DNA of 21,408 bases from NCBI GenBank assembly GCA_051275005.1, contig JBNMOP010000041.1, positions 1-21,408 on the forward strand. The letters run 5' to 3'. The position numbers and the translations under genes were made by a program. Each line of letters opens with the position of its first letter. The first letter of the stretch is position 1. The notes under the pieces are model-generated. The model saw only the letters and a list, made by a program, of their open reading frames with translations, was not told the origin of the DNA and did not search any database. Positions 15,251 to 21,408 of the stretch are shown piece after piece. The DNA comes from Eutrophobius sp051275005. GTDB lineage: Bacteria; Pseudomonadota; Gammaproteobacteria; Eutrophobiales; Eutrophobiaceae.

Positions 15251-15958
15251 TTAAAGGGAGATCCAGTTTTCTGTAAATATGTTTACTCCAATTATAATTG
15301 CGGCACAACCAACAGTTGCCATCGCAGCGCCATTTATCCAGCCGGCACATCGATCCATAAAACCAATTGGGTAAGATACGATAAATGACAGACTAGCCAT
15401 GCCAATAATTGATCCCAGGCCAAAAGCAAGTACATAGCCGATTGAATTCATGAGCGTATCGGCGGTTGCTGCGAGTACCAGCAATCCAGCAGATCCCGCA
15501 GTTCCGTGCATCATGCCAATCAATCCCGCACGTACCAGACCAAGTTGCTGATGCTTGTGCTCATGACTACTATTTTCATGTTTAACGGGATCAAGGTTAT
15601 GCGTATGGGCATGTAGATGGTTAATTCCGGTGTCATGTTGATGAAAGTGAAAGTGTGGTCGTTTTCGCCAAAGATTTACTAATACATTGATTCCGAGCGT
15701 AATAATCATTACTCCTACGAGTAACTCAAGAAATGTCTGAACTCTGGGAGATATGGTTCCTCCCCAAAGGAGTAATACGCCACATATTGTTAGTAAGGTT
15801 ATGGTATGTCCCAGTCCCCACATTCCGCCTCTAAGGATCAATGCCCGACGCGAGGTACGCCCTGCGCTCATTGCAGCCATAGCAGCGAGGTGATCAGCTT
15901 CCAGCGCGTGTTGCATGCCGATCAAACCCCCAAATAACAGTAATGTGTAATACTCCAT
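15251..15958 (-). CDS. Ni/Co-type transporter (NicO/UreH-like) with His-rich loop
   Basis: A 235-residue inner-membrane protein with about six helices. The nickel/cobalt transporter signature HX4DH is present as HALEADH (His17, Asp22, His23) in the first helix, and a second motif GMMHGTAGSAGL lies in the second half. Between them is a His-rich cytoplasmic loop (about residues 101-140, with FHFHQH, HLHAHTH and HEHKH runs), typical of metal-binding loops of this family. Direction (uptake or efflux) is not determined. ATG 15958 has GGAGAG upstream. It is the first gene of the five-gene minus-strand operon; its metal may serve the adjacent aldolase-fold enzyme, which needs a divalent cation. Confidence 0.85.
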   Translation of the reverse strand: MEYYTLLLFGGLIGMQHALEADHLAAMAAMSAGRTSRRALILRGGMWGLGHTITLLTICGVLLLWGGTISPRVQTFLELLVGVMIITLGINVLVNLWRKRPHFHFHQHDTGINHLHAHTHNLDPVKHENSSHEHKHQQLGLVRAGLIGMMHGTAGSAGLLVLAATADTLMNSIGYVLAFGLGSIIGMASLSFIVSYPIGFMDRCAGWINGAAMATVGCAAIIIGVNIFTENWISL

Positions 15959-16437
15959 TGAACTCTCCGTTAAAATTATTCCGATGATTAACCTCCTATG
16001 TTAAAGACCAGCGGAACGAACCGACTTCACACTTCAGGTATGCATAAGTTTAATATAGTAGTGATAGAACCTTGAGTAATGAAAAACCTTTGGATGGAAT
16101 AAGACTTTAATCAGGTTGAGACTGTAGACCCAGAGGTAAGTCATCTTCTAAAATACGTGTGAAATAATGATGAGTAACTACACTGATTCCCTAAAACACA
16201 CATTGACTCAATAGATATGGGAATTAGGCCATTACTGGTGATTAACCAGCGTCCAGGGAATTAATCAACTCTACTCAAGAGCACACCTAAAAACTTAGCG
16301 AATTCTACCAGTTGTGGGACGTTTAGTAAATATTTTTCAGGGCGTAGATTATGATTAGTCTGGAATTATTTTGTTCAATTAAGTATCATTAAGGACTTTT
16401 ATTTCTGACCCCACCACTTTCTAGAGGGAGACATTCT
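15959..16437. other. Divergent intergenic region, no gene seen
   Basis: These 479 bases separate the minus-strand transporter operon from the plus-strand alcohol dehydrogenase. I see no ORF with a good start, no tRNA and no recognisable cobalamin or Ni/Co riboswitch core. One small dyad, CTGGT-N5-ACCAG, lies at 16235-16249 and could be an operator. Promoters for both directions must be here, but no convincing -35/-10 pair stood out. Confidence 0.5.
16235..16249. promoter_or_regulatory. CTGGT-N5-ACCAG dyad
   Basis: Perfect 5-bp arms (16235-16239 and 16245-16249) around GATTA lie in the divergent control region about 190 bases before the dehydrogenase start. It is short enough to occur by chance. 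Confidence 0.2.
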
Positions 16438-17547
16438 TTGACAGAACAAGTAACTGCTGCTGTTCGTACAGGCGCACATAAAACAGAATTTCGTGATTTT
16501 CCAATGCCAGAGATACCAGACGATGGTGCGCTCTTGAAAATGGAGGTTGCGGGTATATGTGGGACTGATGTGAAATTTTATGCCAATCCGCCTATCTCTG
16601 CCCCGGTGATCATGGGCCATGAAAATATTGGCTATATTGCCAAGGCCGGTAATACATTCAAGCAAAGAAAGGGAGTCAAAGAAGGTGACATGGTGTTTGT
16701 GGAACACTATGTACCTTGTTTTCAATGTGAGTGGTGCCATAAGGGTGAATACAGACTTTGTAAGGCGACAGATTGGCGTAAGAATCCAGAAGGGCTACGC
16801 TTCGGTTACAGTACCTCTGATCGTGATCCCCACCTCTGGGGTGGTTTTGCTCAATACATGTATCTGCCCTGGAATTCTGTGCTACACAAGGTGCCGGATG
16901 GTGTTTCCGCAGAGTTGGCTGGTGTCGTTACGCCTATGTCCAACGGCATACAATGGGCCCTGTTTGATTGTGGGGTTGAGTATGATTCCAAGGTTTTGAT
17001 ACAAGGTCCTGGTCAGCAAGGTTTGTCACAAACGGTGGCATGCAAACAGGCAGGGGCATCATTGATCATTATTACTGGTACAACCAAGGATAAGGCCAGA
17101 CTGGATGTTGCCTTGAAATTGGGTGCAGATTACGCCATAAATGTTGAAGAGGAAGATGCGCTTGAACGTATAAAAGATATCACTGGTGGCGAGGGCGTAG
17201 ACGTTGCATTGGATTGTACCGCAGGTGCAGGAACTGTGCCCGACCTTACCGGTATTGAGGCCCTGAAACGTAAAGGTGGGACAATGTTAATCCAGGGTGA
17301 AATCGGCGTATTTCCGGATTTCCCCATAGGAAAAGTTGCGAATAAATATATAACCATAAAAAGTGCCCGTGGACATAATTACCTGTCATGCGAACTTGCG
17401 ATGAAGCAACTGGCAACAGATCGTTTTCCGTTGGATCTGATAACTACCCATCGCTTTGGTTTGAAAGATACGGATCTTGCAATCAAGGCAGTGGGTGGAA
17501 CGGAGATGGAGGGAGTCATTCATGTCTCTCTCATGCCCTGGGAATAA
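16438..17547 (+). CDS. Zinc-dependent alcohol dehydrogenase (MDR family)
   Basis: Medium-chain dehydrogenase of 369 residues that oxidises an alcohol or reduces a carbonyl with NAD(P). Catalytic-zinc ligands are Cys41 (GICGTD) and His61-Glu62 (MGHENIG). Structural-zinc cysteines are Cys94, Cys97, Cys100 and Cys108. The Rossmann nucleotide-binding turn is IQGPGQQGLS (Gly190, Gly192, Gly195). The start is TTG at 16438 with GAGGGAG at a good distance; the first in-frame ATG would be within or after the GroES-like N-terminal strand. It is apparently monocistronic, ending at a strong hairpin (17570-17603). Placement next to ligK/ligJ suggests oxidation of a hydroxylated intermediate or of a side chain, but the substrate cannot be read from sequence. 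Confidence 0.9.
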   Translation: MTEQVTAAVRTGAHKTEFRDFPMPEIPDDGALLKMEVAGICGTDVKFYANPPISAPVIMGHENIGYIAKAGNTFKQRKGVKEGDMVFVEHYVPCFQCEWCHKGEYRLCKATDWRKNPEGLRFGYSTSDRDPHLWGGFAQYMYLPWNSVLHKVPDGVSAELAGVVTPMSNGIQWALFDCGVEYDSKVLIQGPGQQGLSQTVACKQAGASLIIITGTTKDKARLDVALKLGADYAINVEEEDALERIKDITGGEGVDVALDCTAGAGTVPDLTGIEALKRKGGTMLIQGEIGVFPDFPIGKVANKYITIKSARGHNYLSCELAMKQLATDRFPLDLITTHRFGLKDTDLAIKAVGGTEMEGVIHVSLMPWE

Positions 17548-17569
17548 ACCCCGGATATCTGTAAATGTT

Positions 17570-17603
17570 CCATGAAGTCCAGTCGCTGGACTGGACTTCA
17601 TGG
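17570..17603. terminator. Perfect 15-bp stem-loop after the alcohol dehydrogenase
   Basis: The 15 bases 17570-17584 (CCATGAAGTCCAGTC) are perfectly complementary to 17589-17603, with a GCTG loop. It lies 22 bases after the dehydrogenase stop and 152 before ligK. There is no T-tract, so it could be a Rho-type or processing stem rather than a classic intrinsic terminator. Confidence 0.55.
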
Positions 17604-17666
17604 AGTCGTATCAATCTGATATATAAAACACACCTAAGACCGATTGTTTCTATGATTGATCTGATG

Positions 17667-17691
17667 TCAAAATCTAATCATTGAATTTTGA
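17667..17691. promoter_or_regulatory. TCAAAAT-N11-ATTTTGA dyad upstream of ligK
   Basis: Perfect 7-bp arms (17667-17673 and 17685-17691) are separated by exactly 11 bases, so the inner T and A fit the T-N11-A pattern of LysR-type regulator boxes. It lies 64 bases before the ligK start codon. A TATTAA at 17696-17701 is a possible -10. LysR-type LigR controls lig genes in Sphingobium; that parallel is inference. Confidence 0.4.
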
Positions 17692-17755
17692 GTTCTATTA
17701 ACTGACTTGTTGATGAGTTTGGTTTTTAGAAAAATTTTAACAGGGAGATAACTAG

Positions 17756-18436
17756 ATGGCCGTTGTCATAGAAAAATATAACCGTACAGACAATGAAGTC
17801 GTAAAAGAACTTGGAAATTACGGGGTTGCCACCATACACGAGGCACAAGGACGCAAGGGATTAATGGCACCCTTTATGCGCCCGATATATTCCGGTACAC
17901 GTATATCTGGTAATGCAATAACGGTCTCTGTACCGCCATGTGATAACTGGATGATTCATGTTGCCGCGGAGCTTTGCGTAGAAGGCGACATCATGGTAGT
18001 TGCACCAACCTCTTATTCAGATGCAGGTTATTTCGGTGATTTGCTAGCCACTCTTTTAATGTCCAGGGGCGTTAAGGGTCTGATAATAGATGCTGGGGTC
18101 CGTGATATAGCAGATCTGAAAAAGATGGGTTTTCCTGTCTGGTCAAAATGCATATCAGCACAGGGTACAGTTAAAGAAACATTAGGCAGTGTAAATATAC
18201 CAATCGTTTGCGCGGGACAAACCATTCATCCAGGGGATGTAATTATTGCAGATGATGATGGTGTGGTTGTTGTTGGGAGAGAAGAGGCAGCAGATGTCCT
18301 GAAAAAATCTGAACAGCGTGAAGAAAAAGAAGCGGGAATACGAAAACGATATGCAGCAGGGGAACTTGGTCTGGATATGAATAATATGCGCCCGGTACTC
18401 GCGGAGAAAGGTCTTAAGTATCCGGATCGTTCATAA
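17756..18436 (+). CDS. ligK: 4-carboxy-4-hydroxy-2-oxoadipate (CHA) aldolase
   Basis: An RraA-like class II pyruvate aldolase of 226 residues, the size of LigK/GalC/ProA aldolases. It cleaves CHA to pyruvate and oxaloacetate, the last step of the protocatechuate 4,5-cleavage and gallate routes, in the cytoplasm with a divalent metal. Landmarks are GVATIHEAQGRKGL (23-36), PPCDNWMIHVA (60-70), the GYFGDLLA segment (91-98) and IIDAGVRDIADL (110-121), in which Arg116 and Asp117 are the expected substrate and metal-ligand residues. QGTVKETLGSVN and PGDVIIADDDGV are also typical of LigK rather than RNase-E inhibitor RraA proper. ATG 17756 follows GGGAGA. ligJ follows after 35 bases, giving the two consecutive pathway steps in one operon. 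Confidence 0.93.
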   Translation: MAVVIEKYNRTDNEVVKELGNYGVATIHEAQGRKGLMAPFMRPIYSGTRISGNAITVSVPPCDNWMIHVAAELCVEGDIMVVAPTSYSDAGYFGDLLATLLMSRGVKGLIIDAGVRDIADLKKMGFPVWSKCISAQGTVKETLGSVNIPIVCAGQTIHPGDVIIADDDGVVVVGREEAADVLKKSEQREEKEAGIRKRYAAGELGLDMNNMRPVLAEKGLKYPDRS

Positions 18437-18471
18437 AAAATATTTATAATTTCAACATTGAGAGGTTACAC

Positions 18472-19494
18472 ATGATTATCGATTGTCACGGCCATTACAC
18501 CACTGCCCCTAAACAGTTACTCGACTATCGTGAGGCACAAATCGCTAATTTTGACGATCCTTCGTTGCCACTTGCTAAAATGGCAGATATTTCCGATGAT
18601 GAGATTAGGGAAAGTGTCGAGACAAATCAGCTGAAGGTGTTGAAAGATCGTGGCGCAGATATGACGATATTCTCACCCAGGGCGGTTGCCATGGGCCATC
18701 ATATTGGTGACGAACAAATGTCGAAAACCTGGAGCCAGATATGTAATGACCTCATACATAGGGTCACTGAACTGTATCCTGAAAATTTTATCGGTGTATG
18801 CCAGTTACCTCAGTCTCCTGGTGTAAGCATCAGTAATTCCATAGTAGAACTGGAGCGATGCGTTAACGAATTGGGTTTTATTGGATGTAATCTTAATCCC
18901 GATGCTTCAGGTGGGATGTGGACAGGGATGCCACTGACAGACAAATCGTGGTATCCGTTTTACGAAAAGATGGTGGAGCTGGATGTGCCTGCGATGATCC
19001 ATGTCTCAGGGTCATGTAATCCAAATTTTCATCCCACTGGTGCACATTATATTAATGGAGATACCACTGCATTCATGCAGTTTATTCAAGGTGACTTGTT
19101 CAAAGACTTTCCCGACTTGCGACTGATAATACCCCATGGCGGTGGCGCAGTGCCCTATCATTGGGGACGTTATCGTGGTCTCGCTGATATGATGAAAAAA
19201 CCGCTACTGTCCGAACACGTAATGAAAAATGTCTATTTTGATACCTGTGTCTATCATCAGCCCGGAATAGATTTGTTATTCAAGGTGATCGATGTAGAAA
19301 ATATTCTATTTGCCTCTGAGATGTTTGGGGCAGTTAAAGGCATTGATCCTGAGACAGGTCAATATTTTGATGATACAAAACGCTATGTTGATGCCCTGGA
19401 GATATCAGCAGAAGATAAACAAAAGGTTTTTGAAGGTAATGCAAGACGGGTATTCCCCGGACTTGATGCTGTACTCAAAGCCAGGGGTCTATAA
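18472..19494 (+). CDS. ligJ: 4-oxalomesaconate hydratase
   Basis: Amidohydrolase-superfamily hydratase of 340 residues, very close in sequence to Sphingobium LigJ as I remember it (shared IIDCHGHYTTAPK, ISDDEIRES, DTCVYHQPGIDLL, GNARRV). It adds water to 4-oxalomesaconate (OMA) to give 4-carboxy-4-hydroxy-2-oxoadipate (CHA), the substrate of the LigK gene just upstream. Zinc ligands are visible as His6 and His8 (CHGHY), His177 (MIHVSG) and Glu283 (FASEMFG); IPHGGGAVPYHWGR (220-233) is another active-site stretch. It starts at ATG 18472 with GAGAGG upstream. Upstream steps (ring cleavage, dehydrogenase, lactonase, OMA tautomerase) are absent from this window and must be elsewhere if the route is complete. 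Confidence 0.95.
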   Translation: MIIDCHGHYTTAPKQLLDYREAQIANFDDPSLPLAKMADISDDEIRESVETNQLKVLKDRGADMTIFSPRAVAMGHHIGDEQMSKTWSQICNDLIHRVTELYPENFIGVCQLPQSPGVSISNSIVELERCVNELGFIGCNLNPDASGGMWTGMPLTDKSWYPFYEKMVELDVPAMIHVSGSCNPNFHPTGAHYINGDTTAFMQFIQGDLFKDFPDLRLIIPHGGGAVPYHWGRYRGLADMMKKPLLSEHVMKNVYFDTCVYHQPGIDLLFKVIDVENILFASEMFGAVKGIDPETGQYFDDTKRYVDALEISAEDKQKVFEGNARRVFPGLDAVLKARGL

Positions 19495-19669
19495 ATTCTG
19501 TTGGGATTGCGCCCGTAGTTTCATAATATTTCCTCAATTTTTTACCAGTAGCCAGACATTATGTAGTCTGAGTATCTGGTTTGACATAAATCAGGGATGT
19601 TACACTTGCTAGAGTTTGTCATTCGAAAACAGAACACGATGTACACCAACTAAAACCGGAGGAAGCCAC

Positions 19670-20179
19670 ATGCGTAACCTAGTCTTTATTATATTTGGAT
19701 TTGTTCTCACCACAGGCTGTAGTGGATTAATTGCACAGGAATCCGGGCCATCGGCAACGATAAAACGTTTAACTGCCCAGGGGACCGCTGAGACCATGGG
19801 AACCGTGAGCTTTCGTGACAGCCAGCATGGCTTGATAATTCAACCGAATCTGAGAGGCTTGCCACCTGGGCCCCATGGCACACATGTGCATGAAAATCCC
19901 AGCTGTGCAGCAGGACCTAATGGCGCACCCGGTATAGGTGCAGGTAATCATTATGACCCGAGGACGACGGGTAAACATCAGGGTCCCTATGGTGATGGTC
20001 AAATCGGTGATCTGCCTAATCTGATAGTAGAAGCAGATGGCACAGCAACCCTGCCTATTTTGGCGCCTCGCCTAAAAACATCTGACCTTGCTGGTCGTTC
20101 TATTATGGTCCATGCCGGCAAAGACAATTATGGTGATAGTCCTGGAGGCGGTAGGGCATTTTGTGGCGTTATCAATTAA
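19670..20179 (+). CDS. sodC: Cu/Zn superoxide dismutase, probable lipoprotein
   Basis: A periplasmic Cu/Zn superoxide dismutase of 169 residues. The N-terminus MRNLVFIIFGFVLTTGC looks like a lipoprotein signal with Cys17 as the lipidated residue. Copper ligands are present at His72 and His74 (THVHE), His94 (GNHYDP, bridging) and His148 (MVHAG). The disulfide pair is Cys79/Cys165, and the distal Arg162 is in GGGRAFCG. Zn ligands His103 (GKHQGP) and Asp114 (GDLP) are present, but the third Zn His, usually in GDGHxGDLP, is Gln111 here (CAA codon). The frame opens at 19616, but ATG 19670 has GGAGGAA immediately upstream and begins the signal peptide. It is probably monocistronic, with its own promoter in the 175-base gap after ligJ. 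Confidence 0.92.
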   Translation: MRNLVFIIFGFVLTTGCSGLIAQESGPSATIKRLTAQGTAETMGTVSFRDSQHGLIIQPNLRGLPPGPHGTHVHENPSCAAGPNGAPGIGAGNHYDPRTTGKHQGPYGDGQIGDLPNLIVEADGTATLPILAPRLKTSDLAGRSIMVHAGKDNYGDSPGGGRAFCGVIN

Positions 20180-20219
20180 GCTTTGTACCTCTGAAGAAAA
20201 ACGATTGTTAAATATATAG

Positions 20220-20249
20220 TGCCCGGGTCAGATTGTTTCGACCTGGGCA
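20220..20249 (+). terminator. GC-rich hairpin between sodC and the receptor gene
   Basis: A 10-bp stem forms between TGCCCGGGTC (20220-20229) and GACCTGGGCA (20240-20249), with one G-T pair and a 10-base loop. AT-rich DNA with ATTTTGTT follows. It may terminate sodC. It also ends in the AGGA that serves the next start codon, so it could influence translation of the receptor. Confidence 0.5.
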
Positions 20250-20262
20250 GGAATATTTTGTT

Positions 20263-21408
20263 GTGAAAGCTAGCCTTAAAAAAATTGGTATTGTCCTGAT
20301 AAACTTTCTTATTGTCTCTGTTTGTTTATCCCAGGAGACACCAGTTAACACCCAATCAGATGAATTAATAGTCGAATACAAAGCATCATTTTTCAGTCGC
20401 TATCAACCGGCGACGGCATTTGACATGGTTCGTCAGGTCCCCGGCTTTCAGGTAGATAATGGTACCTCTGATCGCGGCTTTATTGCAGCGGTAGGAAACA
20501 TCCTTATTAATGATGTTTACCCCAGTGCAAAACAGGATTCACCCTCAGCACTACTAGCCCGTATTCCTGCCACACAGGTCGCCAGAATAGAACTGATTCG
20601 TGGTCAGGTCAGGGGTATCGATCTGCAGGGCCATTCGGTCGTGGTCAATGTAATTCTCCATGGCGACCTCCCCGCTGTGGTCAGATGGGATCTGTATGGA
20701 CGTCAACATTCAGAAGGTCCTTTTAAACCAGGCATAGATATTTCTTTGTCAGACCGCCAGGGTGGTATCGATTATAACGCCGGTGTAAGAATAGAAAGGG
20801 AAGCCAACGGTGAAACAGGTTTGGATCGCTTTTTTGACAAGAATGGTAATCTTGAAGAAAACAGTGCGGTAAGGCAAAAATCTACAGGGGTTGATTTAAC
20901 AGGTACTTTAAATGCCTCTGCGTTATTGGGACAGACCCTGACACGATTTAATAGTAGATTGCATTATGAAACACGCGACCGACAGGAATATTCAAGTGTT
21001 ACCCCTGTAGATGTAAGTGAAGAACCTCGTGACCGATTTGTGGGGGATGATCTGAAAATAAAACAGTTTGAGATTGGCATGGATGGCTTGCGTAATCTGA
21101 ACTCAAATCTTGTTGCCAAGGGTATATTCCAGTTTTTTTTAGAGAGTGTGCCAAGATTCAGATCCCGCATAATAACCGATTCATTTGGCATTGATACCTC
21201 TGCAAGGATAGCTGAAATAACGGCAGTTGAAACGGAATCGATTACCCGTATTGAGCTTGACTGGACAGGTCTGGAAGACCACAACGTACAATTCAACATG
21301 GAAGGCGCCTTAAATTCGCTGGATGGATCATTAGAACAAACAATCGATACCGGCACAGGACCTGTCATTGTAGCGGTCCCTGGGTCAAACTCGCTGGTGG
21401 AAGAACTG
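20263..21408 (+). CDS. TonB-dependent outer-membrane receptor (3' end beyond window)
   Basis: An open frame of 382 codons runs without a stop to the end of the window, so the gene is truncated by the window edge. It starts at GTG 20263 with AGGA at 20249-20252. The signal peptide is MKASLKKIGIVLINFLIVSVCLSQ. The plug domain follows at about 45-132: AFDMVRQVPGF (52-62), RGF...GNILIN (71-83), LLARIPATQVARIELIRG (97-114) and IDLQGHSVVVNVI (119-131), the standard TonB plug layout. After that come alternating amphipathic beta strands of the barrel. The ligand is unknown; being near sodC and aromatic genes proves nothing. An antisense ORF at 20964-21368 is a shadow. Confidence 0.88.
   Translation, partial: MKASLKKIGIVLINFLIVSVCLSQETPVNTQSDELIVEYKASFFSRYQPATAFDMVRQVPGFQVDNGTSDRGFIAAVGNILINDVYPSAKQDSPSALLARIPATQVARIELIRGQVRGIDLQGHSVVVNVILHGDLPAVVRWDLYGRQHSEGPFKPGIDISLSDRQGGIDYNAGVRIEREANGETGLDRFFDKNGNLEENSAVRQKSTGVDLTGTLNASALLGQTLTRFNSRLHYETRDRQEYSSVTPVDVSEEPRDRFVGDDLKIKQFEIGMDGLRNLNSNLVAKGIFQFFLESVPRFRSRIITDSFGIDTSARIAEITAVETESITRIELDWTGLEDHNVQFNMEGALNSLDGSLEQTIDTGTGPVIVAVPGSNSLVEEL

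Noticed and set aside
15959..16100. Possible cobalamin or Ni/Co riboswitch ahead of the transporter operon
   Set aside because: I looked on the minus strand for a B12-box-like core and for repeated G-rich junction motifs and found none.
16437..16442. TTGACA as a -35 box at the dehydrogenase start
   Set aside because: It coincides with the TTG start codon, which has GAGGGAG ahead of it, and no -10 follows at the right distance.
19581..19606. TTGACA followed by TACACT as the sodC promoter
   Set aside because: The spacer is only 14 bases, too short for sigma-70, and no better -10 lies at 16-18 bases.
20964..21368. 134-residue minus-strand ORF
   Set aside because: It is antisense to a clear TonB-receptor reading frame and its translation is Ser/Arg-rich shadow sequence.

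Overview
The window looks like a chromosomal segment of a moderately AT-rich Gram-negative proteobacterium, probably a free-living or marine gammaproteobacterium. The evidence is a TonB-dependent outer-membrane receptor, a periplasmic Cu/Zn superoxide dismutase lipoprotein, an EamA-type exporter, Shine-Dalgarno-led genes in short operons, and LigJ/LigK-type enzymes of proteobacterial aromatic catabolism. The taxonomic placement is inference. I found no tRNA, rRNA, insertion sequence or CRISPR array.

Region 1 (36-950, minus): a lone EamA/DMT-family membrane transporter. Region 2 (about 1165-7264, plus): a tight six-gene operon encoding a MoxR AAA+ ATPase, a DUF58 protein, a signal-peptide/one-TM protein, a membrane VWA protein, a membrane-anchored TPR-like protein and a second membrane VWA protein. 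Order and architecture match the mxaRSACKL genes that mature the periplasmic PQQ methanol dehydrogenase of methylotrophs, but no dehydrogenase, cytochrome or PQQ gene is present here. A candidate promoter and a structured leader precede it. A convergent gene for an unrecognised membrane-anchored exported protein (7373-8068) closes the region.

Region 3 (8300-19494) is an aromatic-acid catabolic neighbourhood in several transcription units. Plus strand: a homologue of 4,5-dihydroxyphthalate decarboxylase without a signal peptide (8300-9244), a phthalate-4,5-dioxygenase-type Rieske oxygenase (11528-12847), a zinc alcohol dehydrogenase (16438-17547), and the pair LigK (4-carboxy-4-hydroxy-2-oxoadipate aldolase) and LigJ (4-oxalomesaconate hydratase) (17756-19494). 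Minus strand: a two-gene operon (PanB-fold protein plus alpha/beta hydrolase, both with altered catalytic residues) divergent from the Rieske gene, and a five-gene operon (Ni/Co-type transporter, class II aldolase-fold enzyme, small unknown protein, two half-size permease proteins). The simplest reading is oxygenation and decarboxylation of a phthalate-like acid feeding the protocatechuate/gallate 4,5-cleavage route, with LigJ and LigK making pyruvate and oxaloacetate. The ring-cleavage dioxygenase, the semialdehyde dehydrogenase, the lactonase, the oxygenase reductase and any regulator are not in the window, so the substrate remains open.

Region 4 (19670-21408, plus): sodC, whose product has a Zn-ligand His replaced by Gln, then a TonB-dependent receptor that runs off the window end. 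Several dyads and hairpins in the gaps (1152-1257, 11378-11395, 17570-17603, 17667-17691, 20220-20249) are candidate regulatory sites or terminators.
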